A DNA stretch of 33,933 bases from Pseudomonas cyclaminis. Lineage in GTDB: Bacteria > Pseudomonadota > Gammaproteobacteria > Pseudomonadales > Pseudomonadaceae. The notes beneath the pieces were generated by a model. It searched no databases, was not told the origin of the DNA, and saw nothing but the letters and a program-made list of their open reading frames with translations. How positions within the stretch are numbered: the first letter of the stretch is position 1; each line of letters opens with the position of its first letter. Shown in pieces: positions 24,794-32,776 of this stretch. The stretch spans positions 1-33,933 of the forward strand of contig NZ_JADDUM010000214.1 of the NCBI RefSeq assembly GCF_015163715.1. Direction: 5' to 3'. The position numbers and the translations under genes are program-made.

Positions 24794-25210
24794 ATGACTA
24801 TTTGCGGCATCGAAATCAAAGGCAGCGAAGCCATCATCGCTGTCGCTTCCCTAGGGGATCAGGCGCTGACCCATGTCGCCCTGGCCACCAAGAAAATCGC
24901 CCTCGAAGACGACGACGAGGCAGCCAACGTCAAAGCCTTTGCCGCCCAGGTGAAAGCGTTCGTGCAGGCAAACGCCATCACCCGTATTGCGATCAAGAAG
25001 CGCAGCAAGAAAGGTGAGTTTGCCGGCGGCCCGACGACGTTCAAAATTGAAGGCGTGTTTCAGCTATTGGATGGCGTTGAAGTGACCTTGCTGTCGCCGC
25101 AAACCATCAACGCCCAGAACAAGAAACACACCTTCGAGCTGCCAGCGACGCTGAACAAATATCAGCATGAAGCGTTCAAGGCAGCCTGCTCGATGTTGAT
25201 GAAAAAGTAA
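24794..25210 (+). CDS. DUF3010 family protein
   Basis: The 138-residue soluble protein begins MTICGIEIKGSEAIIAVASL and contains ITRIAIKKRSKKGEFAGG and a lysine-rich C-terminus, as in DUF3010 proteins, which have an RNase H/RuvC-like beta strand start (GIEIKGSEAIIAV) but no known function. ATG 24794 was chosen because AAGG lies just upstream and the family begins at this Met; an in-frame ATG 12 codons upstream lacks a good site. Its stop is 6 bases from the stop of the convergent secreted protein gene. Confidence 0.78.
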   Translation: MTICGIEIKGSEAIIAVASLGDQALTHVALATKKIALEDDDEAANVKAFAAQVKAFVQANAITRIAIKKRSKKGEFAGGPTTFKIEGVFQLLDGVEVTLLSPQTINAQNKKHTFELPATLNKYQHEAFKAACSMLMKK

Positions 25211-25216
25211 CCCGCG

Positions 25217-25657
25217 TCAATTTCTGACGCAGTGTTCCAACCCATGGCCACCACCTTCGTATTCGGGACCGTAATAATATTTAGTGAAGGCTAGTTTTCC
25301 TTCCGGTGTTGGAACAACTTGCGCAACACCGACCCCATAATCTTTCAGTGCCGGGTCGGTATGCGCGAAGTACACCCCCAGCGTATCCGAAGTGCCAGCG
25401 GCAAAACCGTTATAGCGGGAGTTGTCCTCCAACGTCAGGGTGAACGTGTAGGCGCCGTATTTACCGGTGCTTTGCCTGGGGTTGAGCTGCATGTCGACAA
25501 CCCCTTTGTAGGCGCCGATATGGCTATCACGGCCAGTGCACTCATAACGCCCGCTGTAATCGGCCCCAGTAAATGGGGCTGGGGCGGTGACTGGGGTTTT
25601 GGCAGCCCAGGCGGGAGCCGATGCAATAGCGACGATGGCAAGCATGTTCTTGAACAT
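25217..25657 (-). CDS. Small secreted protein of unknown function
   Basis: The 146-residue protein has a signal peptide (MFKNMLAIVAIASAPAWA, cleaved before AKTP). The mature part is beta-rich with two widely spaced cysteines, C40 (YECTGRDSHIGAYKG) and C143 near the end, which could form a disulfide that closes a barrel. I do not recognise a named family. Repeated Gly/Tyr-rich strands (YGAYTFTLTLEDNSRYNGF) suggest a lipocalin-like or avidin-like small barrel, but this is only impression. It converges with the DUF3010 gene. Confidence 0.7.
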   Translation of the reverse strand: MFKNMLAIVAIASAPAWAAKTPVTAPAPFTGADYSGRYECTGRDSHIGAYKGVVDMQLNPRQSTGKYGAYTFTLTLEDNSRYNGFAAGTSDTLGVYFAHTDPALKDYGVGVAQVVPTPEGKLAFTKYYYGPEYEGGGHGLEHCVRN

Positions 25658-25978
25658 AGTGACCTCTTGTTGCTTAAGTAATGAAGTGTGAACTGCACGA
25701 CCAGTTGGTTAAACATTGGTTTGACTAACGGGCGTCAGCCGCAAAGAACTTTTACATTAGCAACCCCACTCCCCACGACATAGCCAACACCATAGAAAAG
25801 GATAGTTCCTACAGCAGATCCGCGCCTGTCAAAACACTTGACACTGCAAATGGAAGTTGCCCCGCGCAATCCACTGGTCTGAATCGAACCTTGAGTTTCA
25901 CGCACTCACCTAGGCTGAAATCACTGCTCATTCGAGCAGTGACAAGCAACGTATTGCGAGCAATTCAAGGAGATGATC
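25658..25978. promoter_or_regulatory. Spacer upstream of the amino-acid oxidase gene, with palindrome
   Basis: No gene is seen in these 321 bases, which are less GC-rich than the coding parts. TCACTGCTC (25921-25929) and GAGCAGTGA (25934-25942) form a perfect inverted repeat with a 4-base centre, 36 bases before the ATG at 25979. It may be an operator or leader hairpin. AAGGAG at 25967-25972 is the ribosome binding site and decides for ATG 25979 over 25973. The left part must contain the promoter of the minus-strand secreted protein. Confidence 0.5.
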
Positions 25979-28144
25979 ATGGCATGGTTCCCATCCCTGG
26001 CTGCCCTGGGAGGCAGCAGCGGCACACGCACAATGGCCGGTCCGCAGACGATAGGCCAACTCAAGTCAGGTACTTCACGCCTGGTGGACGCTTACCCTTA
26101 TGACTACGCAAGCATCCTGCGCGCCTCCAGCCCCGAATCAGGCTGGCTGGCCCAGCCTCTGGAGGGCGCGGAGAAAGACGCACGTATCGTAATCATTGGC
26201 GCAGGCATGTCCGGGTTGCTGACGGCCAGAGAGCTGCTGCGCGCAGGCTTGAACGTGGTGTTGTATGAACGCAACGAACTGGAACAGGTCGACGACGACT
26301 GGCACCGCTATATGCACGGCCGCACATGCAGTTTCGTGCGCAAGCTGGAAGCCGACACCGTGTGTGAACTGGGAGCCATGAGGTTCCCCGGGAAGGCCAA
26401 GGTCACCTGGGAAATCTTCGGCGATATCCTGGGAGATGACACATTGCTCGAGCTGTTCCCCAACCCAGGCCTGGTACCCACGGTCCTGTGCCAGGACGGT
26501 ATCGCCCATCGGTGGATGGTAGGCAGCATACAAGCGCCCGACCTGCCCCCACAGTTCATCCAAGTCTCTGCCGATGTGCGCAATGCCATCAACGACATAC
26601 AAGGTGGCGGTTCCAGCATCCTCCAGATTCTGCAGTTGCTTGAACAACCCAGCCTGTCCGCAGAGGAAGAAAGCCGTATCCAGGCTTTCTGGACGGCAAT
26701 GATCGAGCGCTTCGACAAACTGGACCTGGGCACCTGGCTGCTCGGCAACGTCGCGCAGCCCAAGGGATGGACGCCGGAACAGCTGGCAATCTTCGTCAAC
26801 GTAGGCTTCGGCACGGGCGGCATGGGCAGCATGTTTTCCATGGGCTTCCTGGAGATGCTGCGCATCTGGCTTTGGGATTACCTGGATGAATATGCCCTTC
26901 CGGCAGGCATGGGCTCGGGCATGATCGCGCACGCCATCCTGAAAAAGCTCAGGGACGAATTTGGTCCAGCCGGCAAAAACACCTTTACCGTGCATGAACG
27001 CCATGAGGTACAGGAAATGGGGGTCTTCGTGTCGGCCGACGGAGGGTCGGCCCAAGCCGGCCTGCTGGTACGCAACCTCAACGCAGAAGGCGCTGCAGGC
27101 TTCGCATTGATACCGGTGAACACCGACCATATCGTTGCCGCCATACCTCATACGGCCCTGCTGACGATGATGTCGCTGGCCAGCGAACTGAGCTATCCGC
27201 GCAACGGCTTACGGGTAGAAATACCGATCAATGGCGTCCCTCACGCCTTTCACAGCTACTTCGACAAAACCTGGCCTTCGGCAATCTATAAAAGCCATAT
27301 AGCGCCACTGAAAAACGCCTTGGCACGGCTCAATATGATGAACGCCAGCAAGTCTTTTTACGTCACGCCCCAAGCACCATGGGAACAGGGTTCAGCACTG
27401 GCCAACACTTGGGCGCGCATCGACGACAGGCCCATACGTTGCCTGATGAGCGAGGGCTGGACGCGCGCCAGCTACTTCATCCCGGCAATCGCGGAGGATC
27501 GGCCCGGCCCTGTTGCCGTATTGCTTTCGTACTCGTGGAACCTGGACTCGATCATGGCACGCAGCGTGCTGGACATCGCACCCTCCCGGGAAAATGGCAC
27601 GCTGGGCATCGCTGATTTCACTGAAAACCCGGTCTGGTTCGGGCCTGGATTCTCCCGGGAATGGTGGCGAAGCTACAGAGCCTGGGCCAGCGTGCTGCCC
27701 TATGTACAGAACCCGACCCGTCAGGTGCGGACGACGGTGTACTTCCACTCTTTGCTGGGTAACAAGCAGGACGACCCCAATGCCATCGGCGTCGACTGGC
27801 AGGATCAGATCGGTACGACTGGAGGCTTCAAACTCGACGCACCTGGAGACTTTGCGACGTCCAATGCGTTGTGCAATCTGTACCTGTTCACCCAGGACCC
27901 GGCCTTCAACTCACAGGCAAGGGACCGAGTCTATCGGCAAATATTCCTGTCCTCGGACAGTGCCAGCAACTACCCAGGCTGGTGTGAGGGGGCCTTTATG
28001 TCGGGGATGAATGCCGCCATCGGTGTATTGGCGAGTATCAACCAAAACAAACTCAAACCCGAGCCTGCACAGTTGCTGCAGGGCAATCCCCTGGCGGCCG
28101 TCAATCCACTGGTCCCCCTCAAGCCTTACGCCAGACAGCCGTAG
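25979..28144 (+). CDS. Flavin L-amino-acid oxidase / tryptophan (phenylalanine) 2-monooxygenase family
   Basis: The 721-residue flavoprotein has the FAD dinucleotide motif RIVIIGAGMSGLLTARELL at about 62-80 and VVLYERNE after it, CELGAMRFP (~135) as in amine oxidases of the tryptophan 2-monooxygenase type, and a long insert before the C-terminal FAD segment (CEGAFMSGMNAAIGVLA at ~670). It is much longer than IaaM-type enzymes (~560) and is close in size to the L-phenylalanine oxidase proenzyme of Pseudomonas sp. P-501, which is activated by proteolysis. The likely reaction is oxidation or oxidative decarboxylation of an L-amino acid. There is no classical signal peptide. It stands alone and is followed by a terminator hairpin. 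Confidence 0.8.
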   Translation: MAWFPSLAALGGSSGTRTMAGPQTIGQLKSGTSRLVDAYPYDYASILRASSPESGWLAQPLEGAEKDARIVIIGAGMSGLLTARELLRAGLNVVLYERNELEQVDDDWHRYMHGRTCSFVRKLEADTVCELGAMRFPGKAKVTWEIFGDILGDDTLLELFPNPGLVPTVLCQDGIAHRWMVGSIQAPDLPPQFIQVSADVRNAINDIQGGGSSILQILQLLEQPSLSAEEESRIQAFWTAMIERFDKLDLGTWLLGNVAQPKGWTPEQLAIFVNVGFGTGGMGSMFSMGFLEMLRIWLWDYLDEYALPAGMGSGMIAHAILKKLRDEFGPAGKNTFTVHERHEVQEMGVFVSADGGSAQAGLLVRNLNAEGAAGFALIPVNTDHIVAAIPHTALLTMMSLASELSYPRNGLRVEIPINGVPHAFHSYFDKTWPSAIYKSHIAPLKNALARLNMMNASKSFYVTPQAPWEQGSALANTWARIDDRPIRCLMSEGWTRASYFIPAIAEDRPGPVAVLLSYSWNLDSIMARSVLDIAPSRENGTLGIADFTENPVWFGPGFSREWWRSYRAWASVLPYVQNPTRQVRTTVYFHSLLGNKQDDPNAIGVDWQDQIGTTGGFKLDAPGDFATSNALCNLYLFTQDPAFNSQARDRVYRQIFLSSDSASNYPGWCEGAFMSGMNAAIGVLASINQNKLKPEPAQLLQGNPLAAVNPLVPLKPYARQP

Positions 28145-28170
28145 CACACTCTTCGAATGGGATTAACGTC

Positions 28171-28239
28171 ATGAAGGTCGTCGCTGAAGTGAGTATTAGC
28201 ACCCTCCACGCTAGCCTTTCCCTACGCCGTATCGAATAA
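28171..28239 (+). CDS. Possible 22-codon small ORF before terminator
   Basis: ATG AAG ... GAA TAA encodes MKVVAEVSISTLHASLSLRR plus two residues, 26 bases after the oxidase stop and ending one base before the 12-bp terminator stem. The ribosome binding site is weak (GGGA). It could be a chance ORF or a remnant; no family is recognised. Confidence 0.15.
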   Translation: MKVVAEVSISTLHASLSLRRIE

Positions 28240-28267
28240 GCCAAACCAGTCTTGGGACTGGTTTGGC
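28240..28267 (+). terminator. Terminator hairpin after the amino-acid oxidase gene
   Basis: Perfect 12-bp stem GCCAAACCAGTC (28240-28251) with 28256-28267 and loop TTGG, followed by ATTTCT. It fits a rho-independent terminator with a short U-tract. Confidence 0.8.
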
Positions 28268-28292
28268 ATTTCTGCCCGCCTACCTGCGAACC

Positions 28293-28562
28293 TCAATACC
28301 GGCCACGGCTCGACTTCCACACCAGCGCCTTGTCGCGCAATGCATCAATGCACGCCTGGACGGTCTGGGGCCTGGCACCACGTCGCTGCCCATATCCCTC
28401 AGCGCTTTGCTGACAGCCATGAGAGTGCTGTCTGTGAACGGAGCGAAGGGTTCGTTGCTGTGCAAGCGTTCCACCATCACTTCCAGCACCGCACGTTACG
28501 GGATAGTCAGGGCCCTCCAGGCACTTTCAAAGTCGGAACACAAAGCCGCTGTGCGCGGACAT
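28293..28562 (-). pseudogene. Decayed small gene, unknown (possible DNA-binding type)
   Basis: Reading the minus strand from an ATG at 28562, protein-like segments appear in changing frames: SAHSGFVFR, then ALTIP followed by a TAA, then RAVLEVMVERLHSNEPFAPF through STLMAVSKALRDMGSDVVPG. After a shift in the CCCC run at 28367-28370 follows QTVQACIDALRDKALVWKSS and RGRY. The last block reads like a winged-helix recognition segment (helix followed by WKSSRGRY). At least one in-frame stop and one to three frameshifts would be needed, so it is probably a real pseudogene of about 90 codons; the family is not named. Roughly 28268-28630 holds nothing else convincing. Confidence 0.4.
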
Positions 28563-28630
28563 GGTTTTATACTCAGTTATGGAAAGGACTCAAAATTATA
28601 GTCACGAATGTAATTGACTAAAGTTGCCCG

Positions 28631-29575
28631 TCAAACCACCTCCCGCCGCCGATCCTCCCTCGGGCACTTCGCAAACCGCGCCCGGTAACTGCGGGTGAAG
28701 TACGACGGCGACTCAAACCCGCAGGCAATGCTCACCTCCAGCACGCTCATGTCGCTTTGACGCAAGAGCTGCCGGGCTTTTTCCAGGCGCAGGCCGAGGT
28801 AGAAGTTACTCGGGGTGTCGTTCAGGTGCAGGCGAAACAGCCGCTCCAACTGGCGCCGCGTCACCTTAATCGCGTCGGCCAGGGCCAAGGTGCCCAGGGG
28901 CGGTTCGGTGTGCTGCTCCATCTCGCCGATCACGTGGACCAATTTTTTGTTGTTGATGCCATAGCGCGTGGCGATCTGCATGCGCTGGTGGTCTTTGCGT
29001 GGGCGGATGCGGCCGAGCACGAATTGTTCGGAGACCTGGATGGCAAGCTCGGGTCCGTGGGCCTGGGCGATCAGGTCGAGCATCAGGTCGATGGACGCGG
29101 TGCCGCCGGCGCAGGTGATGCGGCGGCGGTCGATCTCGAACAGTTCCTGGGTCACGGTCAGGTGAGGATAGGACTCCTTGAACGCGTCGATGGCTTCCCA
29201 GTGCAGGGTCAGGCGATGCCCATCGAGCAGGCCGGCTTCGGCGAGGACGCAGGCGCCGGTGTCGATGGCGCCAAGGGTCACGCCGTCGTGGTCGAGGCGG
29301 CGCAGCCAGTGTTCCAGTGCCGGCGTGACGAACTGCAATGGTTCAAAGCCGGCCACCACCAGTAAGGTCGCGCCTTTTTTCAGTGGTTCCAGCGCAGCGT
29401 CGGCGTTGACCGACATGCCATTGCTCGCCAGCACCGCACCGCCATCGGCACTCAGCACATGCCAACGGTACAGCTCGCCACGAAAGCGGTTGGCCACCCG
29501 CAGCGGCTCCAGCGCAGAGATAAAGCCGATGGCCGAAAACCCCGGCATCAGCAAAAAGTAGAAATCCTGGGACAT
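28631..29575 (-). CDS. cdhR: Carnitine catabolism regulator CdhR (AraC family, GATase1-like)
   Basis: The 314-residue regulator has an N-terminal class I glutamine amidotransferase-like domain (FYFLLMPGFSAIGFISALEPL to about 190; AIDTGACVLAEAGLLDG) and a C-terminal AraC helix-turn-helix pair (RQLERLFRLHLNDTPSNFYL and VLEVSIACGFESPSYFTRSY). In P. aeruginosa CdhR activates the adjacent caiX-cdhCAB genes in response to carnitine. Divergence from caiX supports the same role. ATG 29575 (MSQDFYFLL) gives the family N-terminus; the longer in-frame extension into the spacer is not expected. Confidence 0.92.
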   Translation of the reverse strand: MSQDFYFLLMPGFSAIGFISALEPLRVANRFRGELYRWHVLSADGGAVLASNGMSVNADAALEPLKKGATLLVVAGFEPLQFVTPALEHWLRRLDHDGVTLGAIDTGACVLAEAGLLDGHRLTLHWEAIDAFKESYPHLTVTQELFEIDRRRITCAGGTASIDLMLDLIAQAHGPELAIQVSEQFVLGRIRPRKDHQRMQIATRYGINNKKLVHVIGEMEQHTEPPLGTLALADAIKVTRRQLERLFRLHLNDTPSNFYLGLRLEKARQLLRQSDMSVLEVSIACGFESPSYFTRSYRARFAKCPREDRRREVV

Positions 29576-29768
29576 GGTGGCGCTCTCGTCGCACGGGCAG
29601 CGTGGCACTGTGATACTCCCGTTGCGGGGCGGATTCAAGGGGGCAGGTCGCTGCAGTGCAAGAGGTGGTCGCCGCCGTGCGTTTTGCAGCCCCCTGGCTT
29701 GGGTAACTTGGCTGCACGGCGCACAAAGACGCCGGCCCCCACAATAACGACCTGCCGAGGGATCCACC
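29576..29768. promoter_or_regulatory. cdhR-caiX divergent regulatory region
   Basis: This 193-bp spacer must carry the CdhR-controlled promoter of the carnitine operon and the cdhR promoter. No clear binding site could be assigned by eye. The caiX ribosome binding site is GAGGGA at 29758-29763. Confidence 0.5.
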
Positions 29769-30713
29769 ATGAATCGACTGATCAGCCGCTGCGTGCTCGC
29801 ACTCAGCGCCAGCGCCATCTTGAGCACCAACGTGATGGCCGCCGACGCGGCGTCTTGCCAGAACGTGCGCATGGGCGTGGTGAACTGGACTGACGTCATC
29901 GCCACCAGCGCCATGACCCAAGTACTGCTCGACGGCCTCGGCTACAAGACCAAACAGACCAGCGCCTCCCAGCAAATCATCTTCGCCGGCATCCGCGACC
30001 AGCGCCTGGATATGTTCCTGGGTTACTGGAACCCGCTGATGACCCAGACCATCACGCCGTTCGTCGACGCCAAGCAAGTCAAAGTCCTCGACAAAGCCAG
30101 CCTGGAAGACGCCCGCGCCACCCTTGCCGTGCCGACGTACCTGGCGGATAAGGGCCTGAAAACATTCGCCGATATTGCCAAGTTCGAAAAGGAACTGGGC
30201 GGCAAGATCTACGGGATCGAGCCGGGCTCGGGGGCTAACACCCAGATCAAGGCGATGATTGCCAAGAACCAGTTCGGCCTGGGCAAGTTCCAACTGGTGG
30301 AGTCCAGTGAGGCCGGCATGCTCGCCGCCGTAGACCGCGCCGTGCGCCGCAAGGAAGCCGTGGTGTTCTTCGGCTGGGCGCCGCACCCGATGAACGTCAA
30401 CGTGGCGATGACTTACCTCACCGGCAGCGATGACGCCCTCGGCCCGAACGAAGGCATGGCCACGGTGTGGAGCGTGACCTCGCCAACCTACGCCGAACAG
30501 TGCCCCAACGTGCACAAGTTGCTGACCAACCTGACCTTCACCGCCGCCGACGAGAGCCGGATGATGCAGCCGTTGCTGGATCACAAGGACGCTATCGAGT
30601 CGGCCAAGCAGTGGCTCAAGGATCACCCCCAGGATCAGGCGCGCTGGCTGGAAGGCGTGACCACCTTCGACGGCAAACCGGCTGCAGCCAACCTGCAACT
30701 GACCACCAAATAA
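29769..30713 (+). CDS. caiX: Carnitine ABC transporter substrate-binding protein CaiX
   Basis: The 314-residue periplasmic protein has a signal peptide (cleaved after VMA, about residue 24) and an OpuAC/ProX-like fold (VRMGVVNWTDVIATSAMTQ, GIRDQRLDMFLGYWNPLM, IYGIEPGSGANTQ, VFFGWAPHPMN). Conserved tryptophans (W40, W71, W206) would form the aromatic cage for a trimethylammonium group. CaiX delivers carnitine to the Cbc ABC transporter, whose permease and ATPase genes lie elsewhere. It is the first gene of the caiX-cdhC-cdhA-cdhB operon. Confidence 0.93.
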   Translation: MNRLISRCVLALSASAILSTNVMAADAASCQNVRMGVVNWTDVIATSAMTQVLLDGLGYKTKQTSASQQIIFAGIRDQRLDMFLGYWNPLMTQTITPFVDAKQVKVLDKASLEDARATLAVPTYLADKGLKTFADIAKFEKELGGKIYGIEPGSGANTQIKAMIAKNQFGLGKFQLVESSEAGMLAAVDRAVRRKEAVVFFGWAPHPMNVNVAMTYLTGSDDALGPNEGMATVWSVTSPTYAEQCPNVHKLLTNLTFTAADESRMMQPLLDHKDAIESAKQWLKDHPQDQARWLEGVTTFDGKPAAANLQLTTK

Positions 30714-30727
30714 ACCGCTTTCCATCA

Positions 30728-30758
30728 CCGTTTCGCAGCCCGCATAGGCTGCGAACGG
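30728..30758 (+). terminator. Intra-operon hairpin between caiX and cdhC
   Basis: CCGTTTCGCAGCC (30728-30740) pairs with GGCTGCGAACGG (30747-30758) with a single bulged T and a 6-base loop, followed by TTTC. It may partly terminate transcription or protect the caiX mRNA end, giving more binding protein than enzyme. Confidence 0.6.
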
Positions 30759-30786
30759 TTTCACCACGCCTGTAAGGAACCGCCCC

Positions 30787-31674
30787 ATGAACCACGACGT
30801 CATCATCACCTGCGCACTCACCGGTGCTGGCGACACGACCGCCAGAAGCCCACACGTGCCGGTCACCCCCAAACAAATCGCCGCCGCTGCGGTGGAAGCC
30901 GCCAAGGCCGGCGCCACCGTGGTGCATTGCCATGTGCGCGACCCCGAAACCGGCAAGTTCAGCCGCGATGTGGCGCTGTATCGCGAAGTGATGGAGCGCA
31001 TCCGCGAGGCTGACATCGACATCATCGTCAACCTCACCGCCGGCATGGGCGGCGACCTGGAGATCGGCGGCGGCGAGAACCCGATGGAGTTCGGCCCCAA
31101 CACCGACCTGGTCGGCCCGCTGACGCGCCTGGCCCACGTCGAAGCGTTGCTCCCGGAAATCTGCACCCTGGACTGCGGCACCCTGAACTTCGGCGATGGC
31201 GACACGATTTACGTGTCTACCCCGGCGCAGCTGCGCGCCGGTGCCAAACGCATCCAGGAGTTGGGCGTAAAGGCCGAACTGGAAATCTTCGACACCGGCC
31301 ACCTGTGGTTCGCCAAACAGATGATCAAGGAAGGCCTGCTCGACAACCCGCTGTTCCAACTGTGCCTGGGCATTCCATGGGGCGCGCCGGCCGATACCAC
31401 CACCATGAAAGCCATGGTCGATAACTTGCCCGCCGACGCAGTGTGGGCCGGCTTCGGCATCGGCCGCATGCAAATGCCAATGGCGGCGCAGGCGGTGCTG
31501 CTGGGCGGCAACGTACGGGTCGGCCTGGAAGACAACCTGTGGCTGGACAAGGGCGTGCTCGCCACCAACGGTCAACTGGTGGAACGCGCCAGTGAAATCC
31601 TCAGCCGCCTGGGTGCGCGGGTCATGAGCCCGGCGGAAGGCCGAATCAAGATGGGCCTGACCAAACGCGGCTAA
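30787..31674 (+). CDS. cdhC: 3-dehydrocarnitine cleavage enzyme CdhC (BKACE family)
   Basis: The 295-residue enzyme is of the beta-keto acid cleavage (BKACE, formerly DUF849) family. The zinc histidines are H47 and H49 (VVHCHVRDPETG); LTGAGDTTARSPHVPVTP at the start and FGIGRMQMPMAAQAVLLGGNVRVGLEDN near the end are family hallmarks. It condenses 3-dehydrocarnitine with acetyl-CoA to yield betainyl-CoA and acetoacetate. AAGGA precedes the ATG. It is followed within 3 bases by a REPIN. Confidence 0.92.
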   Translation: MNHDVIITCALTGAGDTTARSPHVPVTPKQIAAAAVEAAKAGATVVHCHVRDPETGKFSRDVALYREVMERIREADIDIIVNLTAGMGGDLEIGGGENPMEFGPNTDLVGPLTRLAHVEALLPEICTLDCGTLNFGDGDTIYVSTPAQLRAGAKRIQELGVKAELEIFDTGHLWFAKQMIKEGLLDNPLFQLCLGIPWGAPADTTTMKAMVDNLPADAVWAGFGIGRMQMPMAAQAVLLGGNVRVGLEDNLWLDKGVLATNGQLVERASEILSRLGARVMSPAEGRIKMGLTKRG

Positions 31675-31676
31675 AA

Positions 31677-31768
31677 AATGTGGGAGGGGGCTTGCCCCAG
31701 ATGGCGGTGTGTCAGTCGATGCATTGGGTGCTGATCCACAGTCATCGGGGGCAAGCCCCCTCCCACAT
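31677..31768. repeat. REPIN between cdhC and cdhA
   Basis: AATGTGGGAGGGGGCTTGCC starts the left arm and the inverted arm ends in GCCCCCTCCCACAT. It is another inverted REP pair, inside the carnitine operon, beginning 3 bases after the cdhC stop and ending about 30 bases before cdhA. Confidence 0.88.
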
Positions 31769-31798
31769 GGGTTCTTCACACTATTCAGGAATGTCGCC

Positions 31799-32763
31799 AT
31801 GAGCTTTATCACAGAAATAAAAACCTTCGCCGCCCTCGGCAGCGGTGTTATCGGCAGCGGCTGGGTGTCCCGTGCCCTGGCCCACGGCCTCGACGTGGTC
31901 GCCTGGGACCCGGCGCCGGGTGCCGAAGCGGCGCTGCGCAAACGCGTCGCCAATGCCTGGGGCGCCCTGGAAAAACAGGGCCTCGCACCCGGCGCATCGC
32001 AAGACCGCCTGCGCTTTGTCGCCACCATTGAAGAATGCGTGAAAGACGCCGATTTCATCCAGGAAAGCGCCCCGGAACGCCTGGAGCTGAAACTGGAACT
32101 GCACAGCAAGATCAGCGCAGCGGCCAAGCCCAATGCATTGATCGGCTCCAGCACATCCGGCCTCTTGCCAAGCGAGTTCTACGAGGGCTCGACCCACCCG
32201 GAACGCTGCGTGGTCGGGCACCCGTTCAACCCGGTTTATCTGCTGCCGCTGGTGGAGGTGGTGGGCGGCAAGCACACTGCGCCCGAGGCAATCCAGGCCG
32301 CGATCACGGTGTACGAAGCCCTTGGCATGCGCCCGCTGCATGTGCGCAAGGAAGTCCCCGGTTTTATCGCCGACCGCCTGCTCGAAGCGCTATGGCGTGA
32401 GGCACTGCACCTGGTCAATGACGGCGTGGCCACCACCGGCGAAATCGACGATGCGATTCGGTTTGGCGCGGCTTGCGCTGGTCGTTCATGGGCACCTTCC
32501 TCACCTACACCCTGGCGGGCGGCGATGCCGGCATGCGGCACTTCATGGCGCAATTCGGCCCGGCGTTGCAGTTGCCATGGACCTACCTGCCCGCGCCGGA
32601 ATTGACCGACAAGCTGATCGACGATGTGGTCGATGGCACCCGCGATCAGTTGGGTAACCACAGCATTTCGGCGCTGGAGCGCTATCGTGATGATTGCTTG
32701 CTGGCGGTGCTGGAAGCAGTGAGAACCACCAAGGAAAAACACGGTATGACCTTCGCCGAATAA
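31799..32763 (+). pseudogene. cdhA: L-carnitine dehydrogenase CdhA, single-base frameshift
   Basis: The first ~224 codons match a 3-hydroxyacyl-CoA dehydrogenase-like enzyme: the NAD motif ALGSGVIGSGWVSRALAHG, GSSTSGLLPSEF, HPFNPVYLLPLVEVVGG and EIDDAIRFGAG. At 32470-32471 one G is missing; the frame then runs into unrelated residues. The other frame carries LRWSFMGTFLTYTLAGGDAG to the stop at 32763. Restored, the protein is 321 residues, the normal length for L-carnitine dehydrogenase, which oxidises L-carnitine to 3-dehydrocarnitine with NAD+. ATG 31799 has AGGA upstream. No other damage is seen. Confidence 0.9.
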
Positions 32764-32776
32764 CGGACAACTCACC

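Noticed and set aside
28263..28601. 112-codon plus-strand frame after the oxidase terminator
   Set aside because: Starts inside the terminator stem, has no ribosome binding site, and the minus strand has protein-like remnants.
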